Source: Lachnospiraceae bacterium (GTDB lineage: Bacteria > Bacillota > Clostridia > Lachnospirales > Lachnospiraceae). From it: DNA of 64,000 bases. Each line of letters starts with the position of its first letter. The first letter of the stretch is position 1. The DNA lies in assembly GCA_017450065.1 (NCBI GenBank), contig JAFSYI010000034.1, positions 1 to 64,000 of the forward strand, written 5' to 3'. Shown piece by piece: positions 7,599 through 16,156 of this stretch. The notes under the pieces are model-generated. The model did no database searches. It saw only the letters and a program-made list of their open reading frames with translations, and had not been told where the DNA came from. Made by a program: the position numbers and the translations under genes.

Positions 7599-9020
7599 AT
7601 GAATATCGTTGGAAGAATATCTGAAGCATATAAGTTGAAACAGTGTGCAGAGTCGCCAAGGCCGGAATTTGTGGTCGTTTATGGACGGCGAAGGGTTGGA
7701 AAGACGTATCTCATCAAAGAATACTTTAATGGTCGTTTTTCTTTCTATGCCACAGGTGTTTTGAGAGGAAAAACCAGGGATCAGTTAAGAGCATTTAATG
7801 CAGCATTGAAGCAATATGGCTGCGGCGAGAAATCAGATCCCAAGGATTGGTTTGAAGCTTTTGGCAGGCTGAGGAGTATCCTGAGCAGTGATAAGGCGTT
7901 ACGCGATCCGGGAAGTGGGAAAAGGATTGTCTTTTTGGATGAGGTTCCTTGGATGGATACCGCGCGTTCGGATTTCAGGGTGGCGCTTGATTATTTCTGG
8001 AACAGCTTCGCATCCTCTGTTCAGGATCTTATGCTCATTGTTTGTGGATCAGCAACTTCGTGGATAATCAATAATATTCTTTCCGATAAAGGGGGATTTT
8101 ATAATCGGGTAACCAGACAGATTTATCTGGCACCGTTTTCCCTGGCGGAATGCGAAGAACTGCTTAAGGCCAACGGCATCACGGTAAACAGACAGCAGAT
8201 TGTAGAATTATATATGGTGTTTGGTGGAATACCATATTACCTTAATCTTTTGGATAAACGCATGAGTCTGTTCCAAAACATTGACGCTATGCTTTTTGAA
8301 CCGCATGGGGAACTGTATAATGAATACGATCATTTATTTGAGTCATTGTTCAGAAATCACAATAATCATATTCGCGTGATCGAAGCTTTATCCAGGAGAA
8401 ATTACGGTATGCTCAGGACAGAGCTTGTGGAATGTTCAGGTGTTTCTAACGGAGAGGGCCTGACAAAAACGCTTAGTGAACTGGAACAATGCGGTTTTAT
8501 CAGGAAATACAGGAATTATTCAAAACGGGAACAGAGCTTCTATTATCAGATCATAGATCCGTTTATCCTTTTTTCATTAAAAACAAAACGGGACAAAGCA
8601 ATTGACCGATGGAGCACATTTATAACGACACCGGCTTATTACGCATGGCAGGGGAATGCATTTGAGATCGTTTGCCTGAATCATGTTCCTCAGATCAAGG
8701 GGGCGCTCGGAATTTCGGGAATATCATCCGCTGAATATTCGTGGAGAAGCAGCCACTCTGATCCGCAGGTGCAGGTGGATATGATCATTGACCGTAAGGA
8801 TGATGTGATAAATGTTTGTGAAATGAAGTTTTCAAATGAAGAATTTGTAATTAATGTTGATTATAAAAAAGAACTCAATCATAAATTGGATGCTTTTCGC
8901 ATAGAAACAGGAACAAAGAAAGCCTTATTCCTTACGATGGTAACACTGAATGGGTTGAAGACAAATGAGTATTCCTCAATGATACAGAATGTGATCGATG
9001 GGGATAGACTGTTTATGTAA
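7599..9020 (+). CDS. DUF234-type AAA ATPase (ATP_bind_2) with PD-(D/E)xK-like tail
   Basis: A 473-residue STAND-like ATPase of the archaeal-type family often found in many copies per genome. Walker A is GRRRVGKT (29-36) and Walker B IVFLDE (110-115). There is a conserved sensor segment LMLIVCGSATSW and the family phrase FGGIPYYL. A helix-turn-helix-like region follows (RRNYGMLRTELVECSGVSNG). The C-terminus has QVDMIID followed by CEMKF, the D...ExK pattern of DUF234 nuclease-like ends. ATG 7599 is chosen over TTG 7596 because GAGGT is six bases upstream. Function is unknown. It is preceded by a triple repeat that may control it. Confidence 0.85.
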   Translation: MNIVGRISEAYKLKQCAESPRPEFVVVYGRRRVGKTYLIKEYFNGRFSFYATGVLRGKTRDQLRAFNAALKQYGCGEKSDPKDWFEAFGRLRSILSSDKALRDPGSGKRIVFLDEVPWMDTARSDFRVALDYFWNSFASSVQDLMLIVCGSATSWIINNILSDKGGFYNRVTRQIYLAPFSLAECEELLKANGITVNRQQIVELYMVFGGIPYYLNLLDKRMSLFQNIDAMLFEPHGELYNEYDHLFESLFRNHNNHIRVIEALSRRNYGMLRTELVECSGVSNGEGLTKTLSELEQCGFIRKYRNYSKREQSFYYQIIDPFILFSLKTKRDKAIDRWSTFITTPAYYAWQGNAFEIVCLNHVPQIKGALGISGISSAEYSWRSSHSDPQVQVDMIIDRKDDVINVCEMKFSNEEFVINVDYKKELNHKLDAFRIETGTKKALFLTMVTLNGLKTNEYSSMIQNVIDGDRLFM

Positions 9021-9240
9021 GATGCCGACAGAACTGTTGACATACCTGATATAAATGGTATCATAGAACCATAGAGGACCATTCGGGGATAATCTCAGTA
9101 CCAATTATGTGCCGCTTCTGTATCATGCGGATGTTGCTTTGACGACAAGGGCAGTTTAAAGCGGATCATGAAACCGAAAACCGGCATCGTGACTCCGTAT
9201 TCATCGGAGCTGCCTCATGCCCCCAAACGGAGGTAAGGAC
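9021..9240. other. gap with no supported gene
   Basis: These 220 bases hold no convincing gene. A short open stretch around 9073-9160 ends in a stop and has no start or ribosome site; it could be a decayed gene end. I see no clear terminator hairpin. Confidence 0.3.
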
Positions 9241-10074
9241 ATGGATCAGATGATGAGAGAAAGACAATTGGCAAGGCTTAGATATTACAAGGAAAGGCTT
9301 GAAATGACCTATAAGGACATTGCCGACAGGTCAGGCGTACCGGAGAGTACCGTTAAGAAGGTCCTTACCGGAGCTACGAAGAACCCGAGGCCCGGGACTT
9401 TCCGTGATATTGAAGAGGCGCTTGGGATAAAGCATGTGGTTGAAGAGATAGCTGAGGAATCGCCCGGGTTAAGGATGCAGTATGGTTATGCTGAAACAGA
9501 AGGAACCTCAGCTTTGGATACCATTGATTATGAACGCGCCAACGATGGGAAGCTGACTCTGGATGACTACTATGCGCTTCCCGATGACAGGCGTGTGGAG
9601 CTGATAGACGGTGTTTTCTATGATATGGCATCTCCGACCAGTACGCATCAGATGATCATAACCTCGCTCGCACGTCAAATTGGGAACTTTATAGATGCGA
9701 ATAAAGGGAAAAGTATCCCCTTCGTATCCCCGATGGATGTACAGCTTGACAGGGATAAAAAGACCATGCTGGAACCCGATCTGTTTGTGGTCTGTGACAG
9801 AGATAAGATCATGGAGCATTATATTTTCGGAGCCCCGGATTTCATCATAGAGGTCGTATCACCTTTGTCCAAGCTGAACGACTATGTTCTGAAGCTGTGG
9901 AAGTATGCGAATTCCGGTGTCAGGGAATACTGGATAATTGATCATAAGAAAAATCTTGTAAGAACTTATTTCTTTGAGGATGATGTAGATCCCGTAGATT
10001 ACACGCTTAATGATGATATTCCTGTCAGGATATATGATGGGAAGCTTACTCTTAACCTTAACGGGATACTATGA
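9241..10074 (+). CDS. HTH-Uma2 family (DUF820) nuclease-like protein
   Basis: A 277-residue protein joining an N-terminal Xre-type helix-turn-helix (ERLEMTYKDIADRSGVPEST) to a Uma2 domain. The Uma2 part shows RRVELIDGVFYDM, HQMIITSLARQIGNFI, the acidic EPDLFVV, the catalytic-type FIIEVVSP and LKLWKYANSGVREYWIID, matching the PD-(D/E)xK-like Uma2 fold. ATG 9241 is favoured because GGAGGT lies six bases upstream; an ATG at 9217 would start before that site. Uma2 genes are usually orphan and of unknown role; the HTH suggests DNA binding or self-regulation. Confidence 0.85.
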   Translation: MDQMMRERQLARLRYYKERLEMTYKDIADRSGVPESTVKKVLTGATKNPRPGTFRDIEEALGIKHVVEEIAEESPGLRMQYGYAETEGTSALDTIDYERANDGKLTLDDYYALPDDRRVELIDGVFYDMASPTSTHQMIITSLARQIGNFIDANKGKSIPFVSPMDVQLDRDKKTMLEPDLFVVCDRDKIMEHYIFGAPDFIIEVVSPLSKLNDYVLKLWKYANSGVREYWIIDHKKNLVRTYFFEDDVDPVDYTLNDDIPVRIYDGKLTLNLNGIL

Positions 10075-10142
10075 ATGAGGAATCGGTATGAGATCCGGCA
10101 GATTGGCTTTATCGGGAAATAATGTGGATGGGGCACGGAAAT

Positions 10143-11420
10143 ATGAACATACTTATATTTGAATGGGGAAGCTATAATCACAACGATATATTGGAAACCT
10201 TTAAGAAAAAGGGTTATGGTTTTAAGGTTGTTAAGCACCGCTTTGAGGATGTCAACCATGATGATGAGTTCGTGAACAGATTCGATAAGCTGCTTGAGGA
10301 CGGAGCATATGACTTTGTTTACAGTACCAATTTCTTTCCGCTGGTTTCCGAATGCTGCAACAGAAAAGGTGTAAAATACATCTCCTGGTCATATGATGCT
10401 CCGCTTGACGTGCCGGATATAGAGAGGACTTTGGGACTTCCGTGTAATTATGCTTTCATGTATGACAGAGAGCAGGTGCAGGGGTACAGGAATAAGGGAT
10501 TCGACAATGTTTTCCATCTTCCTCTTGCAGTTAATACGAAGCGGCTTGACGGTATACACTTAAGTGCAGCGGAGAGAAAGAAATACGGAGCACAGATAAG
10601 CTTCGTCGGTAACCTGTACGATTCACAGATGCTGAATATCAGAAGTATACTGGATGAGTTCCATCAGGGCTATCTTGATGCTGTTATGAAAGCACAGTCT
10701 AAGATATACGGATATTATCTTGTTGATGATGTCCTGACGGATGAATTGATGAGTGACATAAACAGGACTGTTTATGATAAGACGGTAGAATACAGGAAGC
10801 AGAGCAACAATAAAAGATCAAATGATGAAACTGACGTAAACTTGATAAATACCGCAGTTGAATCAGATGCGTCAGGCGCGAAAAGGAATGACGCGAAAGA
10901 GAGTGAAAGTGATAATGTCCTTCATATAAGCCGCGAAGCTCTCTCGTATGCCATGGCTGCACAGATAACACGTGAGGAACGCCTGCTCGCTCTTAAGCTC
11001 CTTTCGGGACATTATGATGTAAAGCTGTATTCAAAGGAGAAGAACGATCTGCTTGATAAAGTCACATACATGGGCACGGCAGATTATGATAAAGAGATGC
11101 CAATGGTGTTTAAGAGCAGTGATATCAACCTTAATATGACTCTTCGCTGCATACGATCGGGGATACCTTTAAGGGCGCTTGATATTATGGGAGCCGGAGG
11201 CTTCCTTCTGTCCAATTATCAGCCTGAGCTTGCGGAATGCTTCGTGGATGGTGAAGAAGCTGTGATGTATGAAAGCATTGAGGATATGTATGCGAAGGCA
11301 TCATTCTATCTTGCAAACCCGGAGATCCGCATGGAAATAGCCCGCAGAGGGCATGAGAAGGTATCGCGGGAATACAGATATGAGGATAGAATTGATGAAA
11401 TGTTTAATAAAGCATTATAG
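10143..11420 (+). CDS. CgeB-like glycosyltransferase with hydrophilic insert
   Basis: A 425-residue paralogue of the protein at 3474-4700. MNILIFEWGSYNHNDIL at the start aligns with the start of that protein, which favours ATG 10143 over an in-frame ATG at 10122. The C-terminal CgeB part has LRALDIMGAGGFLLSNYQPEL and ARRGHEKVSREY. Unlike its paralogue it carries about 40 hydrophilic residues (roughly 218-260, rich in N, D, S, K) in the middle, an apparent disordered linker. It precedes a GT4 gene by 30 bases and probably shares its transcript. Confidence 0.82.
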   Translation: MNILIFEWGSYNHNDILETFKKKGYGFKVVKHRFEDVNHDDEFVNRFDKLLEDGAYDFVYSTNFFPLVSECCNRKGVKYISWSYDAPLDVPDIERTLGLPCNYAFMYDREQVQGYRNKGFDNVFHLPLAVNTKRLDGIHLSAAERKKYGAQISFVGNLYDSQMLNIRSILDEFHQGYLDAVMKAQSKIYGYYLVDDVLTDELMSDINRTVYDKTVEYRKQSNNKRSNDETDVNLINTAVESDASGAKRNDAKESESDNVLHISREALSYAMAAQITREERLLALKLLSGHYDVKLYSKEKNDLLDKVTYMGTADYDKEMPMVFKSSDINLNMTLRCIRSGIPLRALDIMGAGGFLLSNYQPELAECFVDGEEAVMYESIEDMYAKASFYLANPEIRMEIARRGHEKVSREYRYEDRIDEMFNKAL

Positions 11421-11450
11421 TAAATGACAATGGAAATCAGGGGAATATAA

Positions 11451-12737
11451 ATGAGATGGGTAACTTTATTTCTTAAAACAGAGAATGTCCATCTGCTTAA
11501 GGATGTGGGGATGATCCCCTATTACCTTATGAAGGAGCATGGTGTGGACAGTACGGTTGCCACATGGAAGAACGGTGAGGATTACTCCTATGCGGATAAT
11601 GAGGTGAAGGGGCTGAAGCTCGAGTTCGTTCCGTGTTCGGGACATGGCAGAGAGCTTGACGGGATGCTGTATCTGGTTAAGAATGCAAAGAAAATTGATG
11701 TTCTTAATATCTATCATCTTAACCTTTCGAGCTATCTGTATGAAATAGTCTACAGGCTGTTTAACAGAAGAGGCTGTATATATCTGAAGCTTGACATGAA
11801 TCCTGCCGGCTTTGTTACATGCTTTAAGAAGAATCCTGTGGGGATGATCAAGCGCGCCACAATAAGAAGGGCGGATATAGCTTCCGTGGAGACGATGGCA
11901 ATGAAGAAGAAGCTTAGGAAGTTCTTCGGCGACAAGATCATCTACATTCCCAATGGATGCTACCGGGATACTAACAATACCGATAATGAACCGGAAGATG
12001 TATGTAAAACAGCCGAAACAGCCAAAACAACTGTAAAATCAGCTTTGGATCCGGATACAAACGGACAGCCTGCATGTACAACAATAACAGAAGATGCGAA
12101 CGCTGTAACAGGTGCGGGAAAGAGTTATGATAATAAAGCGTTAGAACAAGTGAAACAGACTGAATTACCGCGTAAAAACATCATCCTTACGGTGGGTAAT
12201 CTCGGAACCTATGAGAAGGCGACGGATGTTCTGCTTGATGCGTTCGCCATGTATGCCGCGAGATCAAAAAATACAGACTGGAGCTTAAGGCTCATAGGAA
12301 GCGTTGATGAGAGCTTCAGGGATCATATAGTTGATTATTATAAGAAGAATCCTGAGCTTGAAAAAAGAGTGATATTTACGGGGCCGGTCACAGACAAGGC
12401 AAGGCTTGATAAAGAATACAGGCAGGCTAAGATATTTACGCTTCCGTCACTTTCCGAGAGCTTCGGGATAGTTCTGGTTGAAGCCGCATCAAGAGGCTGC
12501 TATCTTATAACCTCCGATATGGTTCCGGCAGGGTATGATATTTCTCATGGTTATGAAAACGGAACGGCAGTTCCCGCGGGAGATGCAGGGACCCTTAGTG
12601 AAGCCTTTATAAGGATATGCGACGGAGAAATGGACTGGGATAAAACGGCAGAAAAAACAGCAGCCTATGTTAAGGCTGCTTATGACTGGAGCAGGATAGT
12701 CGACAGGCTGTATAATGATATCAGGCTTTCCTTGTAG
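11451..12737 (+). CDS. GT4-type glycosyltransferase with a long linker insert
   Basis: A 428-residue GT-B enzyme. The N-terminal Rossmann half ends near IIYIPNGCY (about 163-171). The C-terminal half begins IILTVGNLGTYEKATDVLLDAF and holds the E-x7-E region LPSLSESFGIVLVEAAS that binds the sugar nucleotide. Between the halves is an extra low-complexity segment (about 172-240) rich in T, A, D and N with no resemblance to the fold. The neighbouring CgeB-like gene has a similar linker. ATG 11451 follows AGGGG. Donor and acceptor are not evident. It ends 18 bases from a convergent GT2 gene. Confidence 0.83.
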   Translation: MRWVTLFLKTENVHLLKDVGMIPYYLMKEHGVDSTVATWKNGEDYSYADNEVKGLKLEFVPCSGHGRELDGMLYLVKNAKKIDVLNIYHLNLSSYLYEIVYRLFNRRGCIYLKLDMNPAGFVTCFKKNPVGMIKRATIRRADIASVETMAMKKKLRKFFGDKIIYIPNGCYRDTNNTDNEPEDVCKTAETAKTTVKSALDPDTNGQPACTTITEDANAVTGAGKSYDNKALEQVKQTELPRKNIILTVGNLGTYEKATDVLLDAFAMYAARSKNTDWSLRLIGSVDESFRDHIVDYYKKNPELEKRVIFTGPVTDKARLDKEYRQAKIFTLPSLSESFGIVLVEAASRGCYLITSDMVPAGYDISHGYENGTAVPAGDAGTLSEAFIRICDGEMDWDKTAEKTAAYVKAAYDWSRIVDRLYNDIRLSL

Positions 12738-12755
12738 ATATCAGTCCGGTTGTAT

Positions 12756-13616
12756 TTACAGCTTCGCCTTCTCCCACTCGGGTATGGTCAGTCTGGCGTT
12801 TTGCTTTCTTACCTTTAACTGGAAGCCGCGGATCATTTTCTTAATAAAGTCGGGGAAATGATCCATCACGAACTGCTTGATCTTCATCTGTCTTATCATG
12901 ACGGTCAGTTCTGCTGCCGTCGGACCGCTTAACCCGTGTGAATTCTTGATCTTGAGAGTCTCCATATATGTATCATACAGCTTAAGTGATGACACGCCGT
13001 CCTTGGAAATTATGCAGGTGATCACACCTGTATCCCTGAAGAAAAATCCCTTCTTATACATGGATAACAGAAAATCATAATCGGCAACTATCCTGTAACC
13101 TGTTTTGTACGGATACCTGCTCATGAGCTCGCGGTTTATAAAGGCCGACTGATGTGAGAATGGCATTCTTTCCTCTATCTTATCGAAAGCCTTGCGGAAC
13201 ATGTAATATCGTCCGTATTCGCACTCCACCGCATCACCGTAGAGAATGGCGGCACCGGGATAATTGCTTTTGCTGAATATATCTGTCAGAACCGAAGAGC
13301 TGTAGAAGCAGTCCCCGGCATTCATGAAATTCACCCAGTTACCGGTGGCCATGGTCACACCCTTGTTCATGGCATCATAAAGTCCGCCGTCTTTTTCTGA
13401 GACGACCTTTAAGTCAACGCCTCTTTCTCTGAACCGTTCCCTGTATACATTTAATCTGTCCAAAGTTCCATCAGACGAACCGCCGTCTTTGATTATATAT
13501 TCATAATCGGAATAATCCTGAGCCAACACGGATTCCACCGTCTTTATAATGCTTTTCCCGGGATTCAGGCAAACCGTTATAATGGAAATATTTGGTTTTT
13601 TTTCTTTTCTGTTCAT
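12756..13616 (-). CDS. GT2 family glycosyltransferase
   Basis: A 286-residue GT-A enzyme opening with ISIITVCLNPGKSI, then VESVLAQDYSDYEYIIKDGGSSDGT and SEKDGGLYDAMNKGVTMATGNWVNFMNAGD, the standard GT2 nucleotide-sugar fold and DxD-like region. ATG 13616 gives the usual N-terminus. An in-frame TTG at 13667 would add 17 residues; its apparent GGAG ribosome site is part of the terminator stem of the upstream gene, so I disfavour it. Neither start has a good ribosome site, so the start is uncertain. It likely acts with the surrounding glycan genes. Confidence 0.8.
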   Translation of the reverse strand: MNRKEKKPNISIITVCLNPGKSIIKTVESVLAQDYSDYEYIIKDGGSSDGTLDRLNVYRERFRERGVDLKVVSEKDGGLYDAMNKGVTMATGNWVNFMNAGDCFYSSSVLTDIFSKSNYPGAAILYGDAVECEYGRYYMFRKAFDKIEERMPFSHQSAFINRELMSRYPYKTGYRIVADYDFLLSMYKKGFFFRDTGVITCIISKDGVSSLKLYDTYMETLKIKNSHGLSGPTAAELTVMIRQMKIKQFVMDHFPDFIKKMIRGFQLKVRKQNARLTIPEWEKAKL

Positions 13617-13664
13617 ATCATACAGTATATCACGATTTCTACGTAAAGTCATTAAAACAGGCGG

Positions 13665-13698
13665 CAAAAAAACAACTCCCTCATATTGAAGGAGCTGT
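13665..13698 (-). terminator. rho-independent terminator of the small secreted protein gene
   Basis: On the minus strand ACAGCTCC pairs with GGAGTTGT (one G-U) across an 11-base loop, followed by a run of seven T. It lies 50 bases after the stop of the gene at 13748. Confidence 0.8.
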
Positions 13699-13747
13699 AT
13701 AGTTATTCATTTGGTTGTGAAGCAGTGTTCGGTTCTTTATAAACTCA

Positions 13748-14236
13748 TTACCTCGGATACATAGCTGAGAAATCAGCTACGGCCTTTGCAAGATTGGCTT
13801 CCCACTGCTGCCTGTCTGCAACTGCCTTATTGTATTCAGCCATTGCCTGAGGGATCATTGCTGCATATGTAGGATTTACTGCAGCGAGATTGGTATAGTT
13901 GTTAACAACTTCCTGCTTGATCCTCTCTGTTTCCTTAAGGTTTATTATTGCCTTGTTAAGGTAGTTTATGTAGTTGTCGGCTTCGGCACGATTGTAACGG
14001 CTAACCTCGTTTAATGCCATTGCTGCCTGCTGAGCAGCTGCACCCTTATCAGCCATTGAATCGGTAATTGCCTTGACCTGTGTTGCAACTACATCCTGAT
14101 GAGCTGCCAGAGTGGCGATCAGCTGTGCTTCTGTTGTTATTGTTGCGGGATCTGTTATCTCTGCTGCCATTACGGGAGCTGCGGAAATAACTGTAATTGC
14201 TGCGCTTATAACGAACAGCTTGGATAATTTCTTCAT
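13748..14236 (-). CDS. small secreted helical protein of unknown function
   Basis: A 162-residue protein with a clear signal peptide (MKKLSKLFVISAAITVISAAPVMA, cleavage after VMA at about residue 24). The mature part is helical and rich in alanine, with LNKAIINLKETERIKQEVVNNY and a final aromatic AMYPR. I recognise no domain. ATG 14236 is chosen because AGGAGG stands seven bases upstream; an earlier in-frame start would precede that site. It is a single-gene unit with its own terminator. Export and the glycan-gene neighbourhood suggest a cell-surface role. Confidence 0.75.
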   Translation of the reverse strand: MKKLSKLFVISAAITVISAAPVMAAEITDPATITTEAQLIATLAAHQDVVATQVKAITDSMADKGAAAQQAAMALNEVSRYNRAEADNYINYLNKAIINLKETERIKQEVVNNYTNLAAVNPTYAAMIPQAMAEYNKAVADRQQWEANLAKAVADFSAMYPR

Positions 14237-14473
14237 TATAATTCCTCCTTTACCTGAAAACTGATTGCTGTGACCGGACATGTAAACGTTTTTTCTTTGC
14301 CTCAGTCTGTATGATTGTACTCCAAAATCAGTAATATAACAAGATAAATGAAAAAAATTGTGACTTTTACCATATATTGTAGCAAAATCTTCAGCTGTAA
14401 TGTAAAAACTTATAAAAGTTATACTCGTATATGGTCATTTATGGTATAGTGATAAAAGGAGGCGCAGACTGAT

Positions 14474-15370
14474 ATGAAATGTACTTCGGTTATGGTAATA
14501 CTTAATTACAATGACATGAGGGTTACCGAAAAGCTGGCCGGAAAGGTTAAGGACTATGAATGCCCGGACAGGGTCATAGTTGTTGATAATGCTTCGACCG
14601 ACGGCTCGTATGAACATCTTAAAGGGGCGTTCAGCAAGACGGAGGTGGATGTTATCGAAACGTCCGTTAACGGAGGCTATGCCAGCGGGAATAACTTCGG
14701 GATAAGATATGCGATACAGCATTACAATCCCGAATATATTTTTGTGGCCAATCCCGATGTAGCCGTATCCGAAGATACGTTTAAGAAAATGATAGCCGTA
14801 ATGCAGAGGCATAGTGAGTACGGAGTGACCGCGCCGGTCGTAAACCAGGGCTATAATGTATGGAACCTGCCGGGGTTTGCCGGGATGATAGAGAGCCTCT
14901 TCCTTGTATGGTTCAATCTGGATAAAAAGAGGATAAAGAGCAGGCTTACGGCACTGCAGGCTGAAGTCGTGGATGCCGGTGTCGTGGAGGGGTCTTTCTT
15001 CCTTATAAGAAGAAGTGATTATGAGAATATAGACGGTTTTGATGAAAGGACATTCCTGTATGCGGAGGAGATCATCCTTGCAAGGCGTCTTAAGGATAGA
15101 GGGAAGAAGGTAGGAGTACTTCCGGGCTTAAGATATGATCATCTGCACTCGCAAAGTATTAAGAAGGAATACAATGCCTCCAAGCGAAGGGCGTTTCCCA
15201 ATTTCTACAGAAGCTTCCGTATTTATAATAAGTATTATCTTAAGACCAATATCCTGCAGGACGGTATTTTCAGCATATGCTACGGACTTGCGTATTTTGA
15301 GAGATTTATTTATGATATTGTAATGAGATTTTCAGGGGAAAAACAGAATGCTAAAACGAAAGCTGAGTGA
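14474..15370 (+). CDS. GT2 family glycosyltransferase (rhamnosyltransferase-like)
   Basis: A 298-residue GT-A enzyme: VMVILNYNDMRVTEKL, VIVVDNASTDGSYEHL, ETSVNGGYASGNNFGIRYA, then FVANPDVAVS as the DxD region and VEGSFFLIRRSDYENIDGFDERTFLYAEEI. This pattern is typical of WbbL-like rhamnosyltransferases, though the actual sugar cannot be read from sequence. GGAGG lies at 14458-14462, a rather long 11 bases before ATG. It overlaps the next gene by 23 bases, so the two are co-translated. Confidence 0.88.
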   Translation: MKCTSVMVILNYNDMRVTEKLAGKVKDYECPDRVIVVDNASTDGSYEHLKGAFSKTEVDVIETSVNGGYASGNNFGIRYAIQHYNPEYIFVANPDVAVSEDTFKKMIAVMQRHSEYGVTAPVVNQGYNVWNLPGFAGMIESLFLVWFNLDKKRIKSRLTALQAEVVDAGVVEGSFFLIRRSDYENIDGFDERTFLYAEEIILARRLKDRGKKVGVLPGLRYDHLHSQSIKKEYNASKRRAFPNFYRSFRIYNKYYLKTNILQDGIFSICYGLAYFERFIYDIVMRFSGEKQNAKTKAE

Positions 15371-16064
15371 ACTGGGTTCCGTGCTGTACCGCCGGATATG
15401 CTATCCATTTATCCGGATGGGTATTGAGAGCAGGACATACAGTATCATGAAACAGGGCTCTTATCTAAACAAGGGATCGGTACTTGAGGGAAGAAATTAT
15501 ATAGGTAAAGAAGTGCTTCTGTCTAATGTCAGAGTGGGATACGGATCCGTTGTCAATAATTATTCGGATATTTCCAATGCTGTAATAGGAAGGTACACGT
15601 CCATCGGTGCACGGGTGACAGTTGCGCTTGGATCACACCCGCTCGATGGAAAACATGCAGCTCTGCATACAGCCTTCTATTCAACAAAAAAAATACACGG
15701 ATATTCCTATGCAAAGAAGGATTCCTACGTATGCGAGAAATATCTTGATGAAAAGAACAGCATTCAGATAAGGGTCGGAAATGATGTGTGGATCGGAAAT
15801 AATGTTACACTTATAGAAGGAATTACCATAGGCGACGGGGCAGCTGTTGTTGCAGGCGCAGTAGTAACAAAGGATGTTGAACCATATGCAGTCTACGGAG
15901 GTGTTCCGGCCAGAAAGATAAAGGACAGATTTCCCGAGGATAAGATTGATAAGCTGCTTAAGCTTAAGTGGTGGGAGATGGATGAAGCGGTTATAAAGGG
16001 AAAAGTCGGCAGCGGAGAATTTGATGACGTGGACATACTTCTTGATAAGTCCGGTTCATTATGA
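15348..16064 (+). CDS. hexapeptide-repeat O-acetyltransferase (CatB-like)
   Basis: A 238-residue left-handed beta-helix acyltransferase. Hexapeptide repeats run from about residue 35 (KGSVLEGRNYIGKEVLLSNV) and again from about 143 (IRVGNDVWIGNNVTLIEG, then IGDGAAVVAGAVVTKDV). ALGSHPLDGKHAALH carries the likely catalytic histidine, and YAVYGGVPARKIKDRF is the usual closing phrase. It probably acetylates a sugar in the glycan made by the adjacent GT2. Its ATG lies inside the end of that gene. Confidence 0.88.
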   Translation: MLKRKLSELGSVLYRRICYPFIRMGIESRTYSIMKQGSYLNKGSVLEGRNYIGKEVLLSNVRVGYGSVVNNYSDISNAVIGRYTSIGARVTVALGSHPLDGKHAALHTAFYSTKKIHGYSYAKKDSYVCEKYLDEKNSIQIRVGNDVWIGNNVTLIEGITIGDGAAVVAGAVVTKDVEPYAVYGGVPARKIKDRFPEDKIDKLLKLKWWEMDEAVIKGKVGSGEFDDVDILLDKSGSL

Positions 16065-16156
16065 ATGGTTACTGTAATAAATAATTTTTCGGTTTTTCAT
16101 AACAAATATTCAGGTAACCATGCACAGTTGCTCTGTAAGAAAAAAGGGGAGATATA

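Noticed and set aside
9073-9162. Short open stretch as a remnant gene before the Uma2 gene.
   Set aside because: No start, ribosome site or recognisable family; too short to support.
13617-13667. Upstream TTG start for the minus-strand GT2 gene.
   Set aside because: Its GGAG lies inside the terminator stem of the previous gene and the extra residues precede the normal GT2 N-terminus.
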